NCBI GenBank assembly: GCA_021159845.1
Contig: JAGHDS010000419.1
Coordinates: forward strand, 1 to 5,774
Length of the DNA stretch: 5,774 nt
Direction: 5' to 3'
DNA from: Anaerolineae bacterium
Lineage (GTDB): Bacteria; Chloroflexota; Anaerolineae; DUEN01
Part shown: positions 1 through 5,774 of the stretch, one piece after another
How the letters are laid out: each line of letters starts with the position of its first letter
Numbering within the stretch: position 1 is the first letter of the stretch
Program-made: the position numbers and the translations under genes
Notes under the pieces: generated by a model
The model's database searches: none
What the model saw: only the letters and a program-made list of their open reading frames with translations
What the model was told of the DNA's origin: nothing

Positions 1-8
1 CCTAAGGT

Positions 9-254
9 TCAGATTGTGTCATTGTCTGGCGGAGGCAGCTGCAAGGGGGCGCGCTGACCCCGAGCATGGGGATACCAGCCGGTCATCATGCTGCAACGGG
101 AGGGGGAGCAGACGGGGTGTTGCACATGGCACTGGTCGAAGCGGGTGCCTTCCGCAGCCAACGCGTCCATGTTTGGGGTTACCACATTGGGGTGTCCATA
201 GCACCCGATGCTTTCCGCCCGTAGTTCATCGGGCATAAAGAAGATGAAGTTCAT
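9..254 (-). CDS. N-terminal fragment of a sulfatase, cut short by an in-frame TGA
   Basis: This is the first 81 residues of an alkaline-phosphatase-superfamily sulfatase, an enzyme class that hydrolyses sulfate esters using a formylglycine made from Cys or Ser. The metal-binding start is visible (MPDEL, D9/E10), then GCYGHP at 17-22, TPNMDALAAEG at 26-36 and the sulfatase signature CSPSRCSMMTG at 49-59, with C49 the residue to be converted. The ATG at 254-252 has GAGGG at 261-265, six bases upstream. There is no signal peptide. Family members are usually around 450-550 residues, so only the first sixth is here. The sequence after RGQR still looks collinear with the family (QLPPPDNDTI against a remembered LLRPxEPNL), so the TGA at 9-11 sits where an aromatic residue is expected, and TGG to TGA would explain it. 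It is either a pseudogene or a sequencing error near the edge. It lies 94 bases after the other sulfatase but belongs to a different subfamily. Confidence 0.75.
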   Translation of the reverse strand: MNFIFFMPDELRAESIGCYGHPNVVTPNMDALAAEGTRFDQCHVQHPVCSPSRCSMMTGWYPHARGQRAPLQLPPPDNDTI

Positions 255-348
255 TCTATTCCCTCACCGGTTCGCATTATCTGAATATGGTGTGGACGGA
301 GATGCCTCATCCTGTGACCTTTGACGGCGTCTCCTCGGACATGGAAGG

Positions 349-1833
349 CTACGAAGCCCCCCGGAACCCTTCCATAGGTCCCCAGGGAGCCAGGGCGACG
401 GTACCGTAGGGGTTGAAGATGAGTTCATCGCCCTGTTCGGCGGCGAATTGCCACATCTTACGCACGAGCTCGCGCTTGATCTCCTGGTATTCCGGCCGAT
501 CGGCCACGTTGACCATCTCGTGGGGATCATTGCGCAGGTCGTATAGCTCGTCGAAATCGAACCCGTTGTAGACGTATTTGAACTCTCGGGTCATAACGGA
601 GCGTTGGGTGTAATATAGCTCAACGCCGTTGAATTGCGTGTAATGGGTATCTCGCCAGTCGGTCGGCCTCTCGTCGCGCAGGAAGGGGAGAAGACTGCGT
701 CCGGCCATCTCCTCTGGTATGGGGACGCCGGCCAGTTCCAGGAAGGTGGGGGCGAAATCGACATGGGTGATGAAGTCGTCCACGTCACGGCCTGGATTGC
801 GAATGCCTTCGGGCCAGCGCATGACACACGGGATGTGATAGGCCTCGCGGAAGGAAGGCACTCCCTTCATATAGAGGCCGTGGGCGCCGCAGTACTCGCC
901 GTGATCGGACATGAAGATGACCAGCGTGTTGTCCGCCTGGCCGGTGGCATCCAGCGCATCGAGGACCTCGCCCAGCATGGCATCCTCCATCGTGCAGTAG
1001 GCCCAATAGTGGGCGATGGATTCCCTCACTTCGTCCTCTGTGAGCTGGCTCCAGTACTGGCGACGCATGCGCTGGTAGACGCGCGGCTTGTCCTCCAGTG
1101 TGTCATGGTAGTTGGGCGGGAGGGGAACCTCCCTGGGGTCATACATGCTGGCGAAGCGCTCCGGGACGATGAAGGGATCGTGGGGACCGAGGGGGCCGAC
1201 GAAGAGGACCCAGGGGGCGTCGCCTTGGGCCAGTTCGGGGAGGATGTCCACGGCCGCCCTGACGACGGCGTAGTCGTTCAGGTTCTCGTATCCTTTGGGA
1301 CCGCCGTCGGGGATGGTGCCGTACAGGCGGTAGTGTCCCCAGCCGGGGCGCAGTATCTGGCCGCGCTGGCGTGGCCCGGTTTCCTCCGGCCTCTGTGCCC
1401 ACTCGCGCCATTGATCGACCGATCGATGATGCTGGTAGGCGCAGCCTTTGCCTGCGGTCACGATGAGTTCTTCCCAACCACGGTCGGCGGGGCCCTCCTC
1501 GTTGCTGACGTGCCATTTGCCGCTGTAGACTAGCCGATAGCCAGCGTCGCGCAGCAATTCAGAGAAGGTGGTGATGCCTGGGTTCAGCCCTGTGTGTATG
1601 GCTGTAGGGGTGCAGACGTTGTTGAAGACGCCGTGTCGGCTGGGGTAAAGGCCAGTCATGAAGCTTGCCCGGCTTGGGCAACAGTGGGCATAAGGTGTGT
1701 ATGTCTGGCGGAAACGGATGCCCTGGCTGGCCAGTCGATCCGCGTTGGGTGTCTGGCAGGGATGGCCGGGATCGACTACGGCGCCCTGCTCTTGATCGGT
1801 CATGAAGATAAGGATATTCGGACGATTGGACAT
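349..1833 (-). CDS. Sulfatase (arylsulfatase/choline-sulfatase-like), cytoplasmic
   Basis: A complete 494-residue sulfatase of the alkaline phosphatase superfamily (COG3119 type), expected to hydrolyse a sulfate ester. Visible active-site elements are D13/Q14 in MTDQ (metal ligands), C51 in CCPSRASFMTG (51-61; C51 becomes formylglycine, R55 stabilises it), K106 and H108 in SGKWHV, H218 in GPHDPF, D310/H311 in SDHGE (second metal pair) and K323 in YMKG. All expected catalytic positions are present, so it should be active if a formylglycine-generating enzyme exists elsewhere. The ATG at 1833-1831 has a perfect AAGGAG at 1841-1846 with a 7-base spacer. The protein begins directly with the catalytic fold (NRPNILIFMTDQ) and has no signal peptide, so it should stay in the cytosol. 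It follows the two permeases after a 218-base gap with inverted repeats and precedes the second sulfatase. The substrate cannot be read from sequence; sulfated sugars are favoured by the transporter context. A phosphonate or phosphodiester monoesterase of the same fold is the main alternative. Confidence 0.93.
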   Translation of the reverse strand: MSNRPNILIFMTDQEQGAVVDPGHPCQTPNADRLASQGIRFRQTYTPYAHCCPSRASFMTGLYPSRHGVFNNVCTPTAIHTGLNPGITTFSELLRDAGYRLVYSGKWHVSNEEGPADRGWEELIVTAGKGCAYQHHRSVDQWREWAQRPEETGPRQRGQILRPGWGHYRLYGTIPDGGPKGYENLNDYAVVRAAVDILPELAQGDAPWVLFVGPLGPHDPFIVPERFASMYDPREVPLPPNYHDTLEDKPRVYQRMRRQYWSQLTEDEVRESIAHYWAYCTMEDAMLGEVLDALDATGQADNTLVIFMSDHGEYCGAHGLYMKGVPSFREAYHIPCVMRWPEGIRNPGRDVDDFITHVDFAPTFLELAGVPIPEEMAGRSLLPFLRDERPTDWRDTHYTQFNGVELYYTQRSVMTREFKYVYNGFDFDELYDLRNDPHEMVNVADRPEYQEIKRELVRKMWQFAAEQGDELIFNPYGTVALAPWGPMEGFRGAS

Positions 1834-1925
1834 AGTCGTACTCCTTACTTTTTTCTCCTGATTCAGGCTTTCGTTCCCTCAGTGGCAGTGCCTGGCGATA
1901 GGTGATGTCGCTCAGGTTGAGACTA

Positions 1926-1968
1926 GGGGCTTCTTCCAGCTGCTTTATAAGCGACCAGGAGAAGCCCC
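1926..1968 (-). repeat. 9-bp inverted repeat in the permease-sulfatase gap
   Basis: GGGGCTTCT (1926-1934) pairs perfectly with AGAAGCCCC (1960-1968). Inside the 25-base loop GCTT (1942-1945) pairs with AAGC (1949-1952), so the transcript could fold into a two-tier hairpin. No T-run follows on either strand. The 218-base gap (1834-2051) that contains it has no convincing promoter or gene. A role in partial termination, message processing or stability between transporter and sulfatase is inferred only. Confidence 0.55.
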
Positions 1969-1997
1969 CGAGGGTGCTTGGCTTAAGGTACTGGCAC

Positions 1998-2013
1998 TTC
2001 CCATCGTTGGGAA
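1998..2013 (-). repeat. Short hairpin after the second permease
   Basis: TTCCCA (1998-2003) and TGGGAA (2008-2013) form a perfect 6-bp stem with a 4-base loop, starting 38 bases beyond the permease stop codon. The sequence beyond it on the minus strand (GTGCCAGTACC) is not T-rich, so efficient termination is unlikely. It may act together with the larger inverted repeat nearer the sulfatase. Confidence 0.45.
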
Positions 2014-2051
2014 AAGGTGGTTTGTGAAGATTGGCCTGAGAGGCTCTGATG

Positions 2052-2915
2052 CTACTTCTGGGTGACAACTATGCCTGATAGTAAGTATCTTTGTCCAAAG
2101 AAGAAGAGCAGTATGGGAGGTAAGGCGGCGACGATGGATACCGCCATGATCAGGTTCCACGGGCTTGCCCCATAACTGGATCGGAACGTCGCCAGGCCGA
2201 GCGGGATCGTGTACTTGTCGTTTGAGTTCAGGTAGATTAACGGCCCGAGAAGGTTTTGCCAGGAGTTTTGGAAGATCAGAATGGCGGAAGTAGCTGTGAC
2301 GGGCATGGACAGTGGCATCAAGATGCGCCAGTAGATGCTGAAGTAGCTGCATCCGTCCAGTCGGGCGGCCTCGAAGATATCCTCTGGCAGGCTACGGAAG
2401 AACTGTCGGAAGAGGAAGATGAAGAAAGCCCCGCCGCCGAAGAAGGGGACGATGAGCGGCTTAAAACTGTCGATCCAGCCGATCGTCTTAAAGATAACGA
2501 ATTGCGGGATCATGGTGACGGTGTATGGGAGCATCATTGTGGAGAGCACGATGACGAAGAGGATATCCCGGTCGGGAGCCCGGAGCCGGGCGAAGGCATA
2601 TCCAGCCAGGGAGGCCGCGAAGACCTGTCCGATCACCCGGATGACGGCGATCTGGGTGCTGTTCCAGAAGTAGCGGCCGAAAGGCAGGAAGGTGAAGCCC
2701 TCGATAAAATTAGTCCAGACCCAGGGATGTGGAATCAGGTCAGGAGGAAATCGCATAACTTGTTCTAGCGTTGAAAAGGACGCGGAAATCATCCAGACGG
2801 TGGGCATCAGGACCCACGCCAGGCCAGGTAGAAGTAGGATCAGGCCAACAGCCTTGAGTAAACGCTGTCGCGTTCTTTGTCCCATGCGTAGCGATCGTGA
2901 TTTGGAGAGCGCCAT
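2052..2915 (-). CDS. Carbohydrate ABC transporter permease, MalG/UgpE type
   Basis: A 287-residue inner-membrane subunit of a CUT1-type importer, the second half of the permease heterodimer. About six hydrophobic segments are visible (roughly 21-47, 86-110, 118-140, 152-170, 205-225 and 252-275). The cytoplasmic EAA loop that docks on the ATPase is clear: E182-A-A-R-L-D-G188 through I198-L-M-P201. Length and the N-terminal basic stretch (RSLRMGQRTRQR) are normal for MalG-like proteins. The ATG follows the stop of the preceding permease by only 3 bases. GGAGGT at 2925-2930 lies inside the end of that gene, so translation is probably coupled and the two subunits made in equal amounts. No ATP-binding subunit follows; the next gene is a sulfatase. 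The transported sugar cannot be assigned from this sequence. Confidence 0.95.
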   Translation of the reverse strand: MALSKSRSLRMGQRTRQRLLKAVGLILLLPGLAWVLMPTVWMISASFSTLEQVMRFPPDLIPHPWVWTNFIEGFTFLPFGRYFWNSTQIAVIRVIGQVFAASLAGYAFARLRAPDRDILFVIVLSTMMLPYTVTMIPQFVIFKTIGWIDSFKPLIVPFFGGGAFFIFLFRQFFRSLPEDIFEAARLDGCSYFSIYWRILMPLSMPVTATSAILIFQNSWQNLLGPLIYLNSNDKYTIPLGLATFRSSYGASPWNLIMAVSIVAALPPILLFFFGQRYLLSGIVVTQK

Positions 2916-2918
2916 ATC

Positions 2919-3881
2919 TTATCGACCTCCAGCGTAATAAACCCAGCGGCCAGATGTTCTGAGCATAATCAGCGTGAGAATCATGATGATGACGAACAAT
3001 ATCCATGCTTGAGCTGAAGCGAGCCCAAGCTTGAAGTAGCTGAATGCGTTGTCATACAGGTAGAGGTTATAGAAGTACGAGGCGTAGTTGGGACCGCCGC
3101 CGGTGAGTACGTAAATTCGGGCGAATGTTTGCAGCGCTCCGATCATGCCAATTAACAGGTTGTACAGGATGACCGGGCTGATTATTGGGACTGTGACGTT
3201 GCGAAAGCGTTGTAAGAGGCCAGCGCCATCCAGCTCGGCTGCCTCATAAAGCTCCTGCGGCACGTTTTGCAGGGAGGCCAGGAAGATGATCACCCCCGCG
3301 CCCATGCCCCATAGGCCGGAGATAATGACGGCTGGCATAACCCATTTCTCGCTGCCCAGCCAGTTCGGACCTTTGATCCCCGCGATGAGGTAGAGGATGT
3401 AATTCAGCAGCCCGAAATCTGGATTGAACAGCCATACCCAGACCAGTCCGGTTACGACGGCTGGTAAAATCGCGGGCAGGTAGTAGATCGTGCGGATCAG
3501 ACGCATGCCAGGCACGCGTAGGTTAAGCAAAATCGCTAGGAATAAAGAGATTGCCAGCTGTAAGGGGACGAAGATGATCGTAAAAGTAAACGTGACCTTC
3601 ATCGATTTCCAAAAGACCGGGTCGTGAGAGAGAAGAATAAAGTTCTTAATCCCAATCCATTTAGGAGGCTGAATCGCGTTGTACTTCGTAAATGAGAGCA
3701 AAAATGAGGCGATCATGGGGAAAAGAACAAATGCGAGAAACGTGATCAGCCAAGGCAACAGGAAAATATGGAACCAGATGGCTTCTCGGGCTTTAAGGGA
3801 GAGGGAAGCAGTGCCTCTGCTCTTCAGTAGGCTGAAGAAGTTGTCCGACTTGTTGATGGGGTAATTGCCTGTGGTAGTCAA
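2919..3881 (-). CDS. Carbohydrate ABC transporter permease, MalF/UgpA type, TTG start
   Basis: A 320-residue integral membrane subunit of a CUT1-type sugar importer that pairs with the downstream permease. Predicted helices lie near 37-64, 95-120, 129-152, 181-205, 232-254 and 287-307. The EAA loop is E213-A-A-E-L-D-G219 to V229-T-V-P232, and TGGGP at 260-264 before the last helix is typical of the MalF/LacF/UgpA group. I choose TTG at 3881-3879 as the start because a perfect AAGGAG (3889-3894) stands 7 bases before it, the same arrangement as at the sulfatase. The open frame continues upstream to an ATG at 3968-3966, and there is another ATG at 3932, but neither has a ribosome site. Extending to 3968 would also put the protein start into the intergenic hairpin. 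The N-terminal half is AT-rich compared with the rest of the window (about 42% G+C in 3541-3600 and 3721-3780). Confidence 0.93.
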   Translation of the reverse strand: MTTTGNYPINKSDNFFSLLKSRGTASLSLKAREAIWFHIFLLPWLITFLAFVLFPMIASFLLSFTKYNAIQPPKWIGIKNFILLSHDPVFWKSMKVTFTFTIIFVPLQLAISLFLAILLNLRVPGMRLIRTIYYLPAILPAVVTGLVWVWLFNPDFGLLNYILYLIAGIKGPNWLGSEKWVMPAVIISGLWGMGAGVIIFLASLQNVPQELYEAAELDGAGLLQRFRNVTVPIISPVILYNLLIGMIGALQTFARIYVLTGGGPNYASYFYNLYLYDNAFSYFKLGLASAQAWILFVIIMILTLIMLRTSGRWVYYAGGR

Positions 3882-3888
3882 CTTGACA

Positions 3889-3894
3889 CTCCTT
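3889..3894 (-). promoter_or_regulatory. Shine-Dalgarno site deciding the TTG start of the first permease
   Basis: AAGGAG on the minus strand, followed by 7 bases and then TTG in the permease frame. No ATG or GTG is within the useful distance, and the in-frame ATGs further upstream lack any such site, so TTG initiation is the best reading. The rarer start codon may lower permease yield relative to the binding protein. Confidence 0.75.
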
Positions 3895-3952
3895 AGCACT
3901 TGGCACAGGACCGGCTCACTTGCCTTCTGCATAATGCTGTACAATGCATATC

Positions 3953-3982
3953 GGCAGGGGTGAGCCAAGCCCCACCCCTGCC
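3953..3982 (-). repeat. Perfect 10-bp stem-loop between binding-protein and permease genes
   Basis: GGCAGGGGTG (3953-3962) and CACCCCTGCC (3973-3982) are exact inverse complements with a 10-base loop, giving a very stable G+C-rich hairpin. It lies 43 bases after the binding-protein stop and 71 bases before the permease start. No T-run follows on the minus strand (GATATGCATTG comes next), so it is not a standard intrinsic terminator. By analogy with the repeat between malE and malF of E. coli, it could block 3' decay or partly stop transcription and so keep the binding protein in excess. Confidence 0.75.
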
Positions 3983-4025
3983 TCCGGCTGTGAATGCAGG
4001 TACCTCGAGAGTGCAGACTGCCAGC

Positions 4026-5450
4026 TTATGTCCAGGTCGCGATCAACGATTCGAATTTCTTTTGAACGACATCCATACCCTCGGGTACGGAGACCTCCCC
4101 ATTCCAAATGGGGGCGGTCGTCTGGCTGAACGCCGAGTTTAACTCCGGATAGCGGTCAAGCGTCTTCCCGGGAGTCGCGAAGCCGTATTTGAATGAATTG
4201 GACACAACCTGTACCAGTTCATCTCGCGTCAGAGCGAGGCTGGGCACCTTTGACACGCTGTCGAACCAGATGTCGTAGAAGGTCTTGTTCGCGGGGAAGA
4301 AGCCTGTCATCTCGGCGTAAAGTTTGGCACCGTTCCCTAGCGTGAGGTACTCCAAAAGCTGGAATCCTTCCTTCGGGTGTTTCGCCTTGGCGCACAGCAT
4401 CCAGGAGTCGTTGTAGAGAGGCGTCGTGTTCACACCGGTGGGACCATAGGGTAGTGGAGCGGCGCCCCACTTCCAGCTAGGTTGCACGTCGACGAATTCA
4501 CTGAAGTGCCACCCGCCATCTACTGTCATGGCTAACTTTCCTGTCATCATGGGCCATCCAGATGCTTGTTGCATGGCATCCATGTCAGTGGGGCGAGGAT
4601 TGACCTTGTGCTTGTATGTGAGGTCGGCTATCCATTGCATGGCTTCCACCATCTTGGGAGCGTTGTAATAGACCTCGGTGACGAGACCTGTCTTGTAAGC
4701 TTCAGTGTATTGGGGGCCTCCCTTGTTGTTGAACGGATCGACATCCCATAGCCAGGATGCTGTGCCGAGCTGCATGTACCAGAAGTACACACCCCATACG
4801 ACTTTACGAGGATCTTCCACGTCGTGGGCGAGGGCGGTGGCCTTTTCCAGAAGAGCATCCAAGGTCCAGGATTTATCCGCCCAGTCGATTGGCGGTGGCT
4901 CTACCCCTGCTTCGTCGAAGTGGTCCTTGTTATAGAAGACGATGGTTGGCATGTGAGCTAGCGGTAGAGCCCATAACTTCCCTTTGCGAGTCACAGCCTC
5001 GATCGCCTTGGGCTCGAATACTGACAAGTCAACCTGTTCTGAGGCGATGTAATCGTCCAAGGGGACGATGGCTTGGTTGGAATAGAACGTGGGGAACCCT
5101 GCGGCGTAGTTGGCTGCGACCTCGGGCGGTTGCCCAGCCGCGAACATGGCTAGCAACTTGGCATTATAATCGCCCCAGGGAACACCAATGACTTTCACCG
5201 TGATATTGGGATGGAGCTCCTGGAACTCCTTCACCGTCAGCTCCGTCCATTTTTGGATCTTGGCCTGAATGTCCGAGCGAACCAGATAGGAGATTTCGAC
5301 TTTCTCTTCCGGTGCCGCCGTCTTTTCTGCCGCTGGCTTCTTCTCCTCTTTCTTGGCTGGTGCGGGCGTGGCAGGCGCACACGCTGCGAGGGCTCCACTC
5401 AGCACGGCAAGCGAGGAGTATCTAAGAAAATCACGTCTCGTTACTTTCAT
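4026..5450 (-). CDS. Extracellular solute-binding lipoprotein of a sugar ABC transporter (family 1)
   Basis: A 474-residue ligand-binding protein that captures substrate outside the membrane and delivers it to the two permeases encoded next. The leader combines a twin-arginine motif (TRRDFLR, R5/R6), a hydrophobic stretch to residue 22 and a lipobox LAAC with C24 as lipid-anchored cysteine. It is therefore probably exported folded by Tat and tethered to the membrane. Residues 25-50 form an Ala/Pro/Lys/Glu-rich flexible tether. The mature fold starts near VEISYL at 51. Family-typical segments are FQELHPNITVKV (76-87), GKLWALPL (157-164), the aromatic-rich stretch 218-235, MMTGKLAM...GGW (301-314) and KHPKEGFQLLEYL (357-369). 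These resemble CUT1 (UgpB/MalE-like) binding proteins; ligand unknown. The ATG at 5450 is preferred over the adjacent ATG at 5453 because AGGAGG (5457-5462) is 6 bases from the first and only 3 from the second. The open frame runs on upstream to 5738 but that part is leader DNA. Confidence 0.95.
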   Translation of the reverse strand: MKVTRRDFLRYSSLAVLSGALAACAPATPAPAKKEEKKPAAEKTAAPEEKVEISYLVRSDIQAKIQKWTELTVKEFQELHPNITVKVIGVPWGDYNAKLLAMFAAGQPPEVAANYAAGFPTFYSNQAIVPLDDYIASEQVDLSVFEPKAIEAVTRKGKLWALPLAHMPTIVFYNKDHFDEAGVEPPPIDWADKSWTLDALLEKATALAHDVEDPRKVVWGVYFWYMQLGTASWLWDVDPFNNKGGPQYTEAYKTGLVTEVYYNAPKMVEAMQWIADLTYKHKVNPRPTDMDAMQQASGWPMMTGKLAMTVDGGWHFSEFVDVQPSWKWGAAPLPYGPTGVNTTPLYNDSWMLCAKAKHPKEGFQLLEYLTLGNGAKLYAEMTGFFPANKTFYDIWFDSVSKVPSLALTRDELVQVVSNSFKYGFATPGKTLDRYPELNSAFSQTTAPIWNGEVSVPEGMDVVQKKFESLIATWT

Positions 5451-5456
5451 CATTCC

Positions 5457-5462
5457 CCTCCT
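5457..5462 (-). promoter_or_regulatory. Shine-Dalgarno site deciding the binding-protein start
   Basis: AGGAGG on the minus strand is a full match to the anti-Shine-Dalgarno core. Two ATG codons follow in tandem, at 5453 and 5450. The 6-base spacing supports the second; the first is only 3 bases away. The chosen start places the twin-arginine motif at residues 5-6, as usual for Tat leaders. Confidence 0.8.
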
Positions 5463-5550
5463 ATAGAGATGGGTCACTGAGAAGGCTGGATGACTTACGA
5501 GCCGTACAGACTGGGGTGAAGCGGAACAATGTGCAGAAGCATCTATCATA

Positions 5551-5580
5551 ATTATATCGAAGTCTATGCTATCTCGTCCA
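5551..5580 (-). promoter_or_regulatory. Candidate sigma-70-type promoter of the transporter operon
   Basis: On the minus strand a perfect TATAAT (5556-5551) is preceded, after an 18-base spacer, by TGGACG (5580-5575), which matches the TTGACA consensus at four of six positions. Transcription would begin near 5544, giving a leader of roughly 95 bases before the binding-protein ATG. It is the only convincing -10 element in the region upstream of the operon. The -35 match is imperfect, which fits an activator-dependent promoter. Not proven: AT-rich patches can imitate -10 boxes. Confidence 0.5.
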
Positions 5581-5599
5581 CGCGATCCGGCCAAAGCGC

Positions 5600-5623
5600 G
5601 GTCAAGAAGTGGTCGAATTTGAC
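5600..5623 (-). promoter_or_regulatory. Cluster of three GTC(A/G)A half-sites upstream of the promoter
   Basis: On the plus strand, GTCAAGAA begins at 5601 and GTCGAATT at 5612, exactly 11 bases apart (about one helical turn). The second overlaps an inverted copy, GTCAAATT read on the minus strand from 5623, making the near-palindrome GTCGAATTTGAC (5612-5623, five of six pairs). The cluster ends about 20 bases upstream of the candidate -35 box, a usual place for an activator. No regulator gene is in the window, so the binding protein is unknown. Confidence 0.3.
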
Positions 5624-5774
5624 ACGTAATATCCGTGAATCGGGCTTTTGGGTAACTGCTCACCGTTGGGGTAAAAGGGGTTAGCTGCGCTGCATCCTCG
5701 TACATCGGGTCTCGCGAAGTTGTGTGTCCTGCAGCCAAACGGGCCGAGGACTTGTTGGGCTCCCCCTGTAGTCC

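Larger units (their letters stand above)
5451..5774. other. Upstream non-coding region of the operon (324 bases)
   Basis: No gene is supported on either strand here. It holds the Shine-Dalgarno site, the untranslated leader, the candidate promoter (5551-5580) and the half-site cluster (5600-5623). From about 5640 to the window end I see no recognisable element. A minus-strand reading frame is open through most of it, but it has no conserved-looking protein and runs into the binding protein upstream of its signal peptide. Any neighbouring upstream gene lies outside the window. Confidence 0.6.

Noticed and set aside
9..11. TGA read as selenocysteine or recoded codon
   Set aside because: Sulfatases use Cys/Ser-derived formylglycine, the position is not catalytic, and genuine TAG and TAA stops are used by the neighbours with no sign of recoding.
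298..334. Possible terminator between the two sulfatases (GGAGATGCC / GGCGTCTCC)
   Set aside because: The stem has one mismatch on the transcribed strand, a 19-base loop and no T-run, so it is too weak to call.
634..1533. Plus-strand open frame of 299 codons
   Set aside because: It lies wholly opposite the sulfatase, whose catalytic motifs prove the minus frame. The product has no recognisable domain, and long antisense frames are common in G+C-rich genes.
1559..2068. Minus-strand open frame bridging permease end and sulfatase start
   Set aside because: It overlaps both genes in another frame, and its part within the sulfatase is a shifted reading rich in Arg/Pro/Ser. No separate ribosome site or domain is seen.
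2256..2768. Plus-strand open frame of 170 codons
   Set aside because: Antisense to the second permease; its Glu/Asp/Gly-rich product is what the reverse reading of membrane-protein codons gives.
3882..3968. N-terminal extension of the first permease to an ATG at 3968
   Set aside because: No ribosome site there, and it would begin in the intergenic hairpin. The TTG at 3881 has a perfect AAGGAG.
5619..5624. Perfect TTGACA on the plus strand, suggesting a divergent promoter
   Set aside because: No -10-like hexamer occurs 15-19 bases downstream and no plus-strand gene follows.
5451..5738. N-terminal extension of the binding protein by 96 residues
   Set aside because: It would bury the Tat/lipobox leader internally and cover the promoter; the AGGAGG at 5457-5462 marks the real start.

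Overview
The window carries one minus-strand gene cluster, read from the right edge to the left: a sugar-type ABC transporter binding lipoprotein, two ABC permeases, a full-length sulfatase and the start of a second sulfatase. No gene on the plus strand can be supported. The organism is most likely a bacterium of the Chloroflexota (Anaerolineae, Caldilineae or Thermomicrobia-like). This is an inference from the style of the binding-protein leader: a twin-arginine motif plus lipobox, followed by an Ala/Pro/Lys/Glu-rich tether. The SBP-permease-permease-without-ATPase layout and the mid-to-high G+C with strong Shine-Dalgarno sites also fit. No rRNA or taxon-specific marker is present to prove it.

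Layout: positions 5451-5774 are a leader and promoter region with a perfect TATAAT box and a cluster of GTC(A/G)A half-sites. The binding protein occupies 4026-5450. A 144-base gap follows, with a perfect 10-bp stem-loop. The first permease (2919-3881, TTG start) and second permease (2052-2915) are only 3 bases apart and are probably translationally coupled. A 218-base gap with two further inverted repeats leads to the sulfatase (349-1833). After another 94 bases comes a second, different sulfatase (start at 254). It is stopped by an in-frame TGA at 9-11, just before the window ends.

Working model (inference): the lipoprotein captures a carbohydrate-like, possibly sulfated, ligand outside the membrane. 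The two permeases form the channel and would be energised by an ATPase encoded elsewhere. The sulfatases lack export signals, so they would remove sulfate inside the cell. Nothing here is a clearly new type of system. The most informative points are the cytosolic sulfatases coupled to a CUT1-type importer, the hairpin that could set binding-protein excess over permease, and the interrupted second sulfatase.
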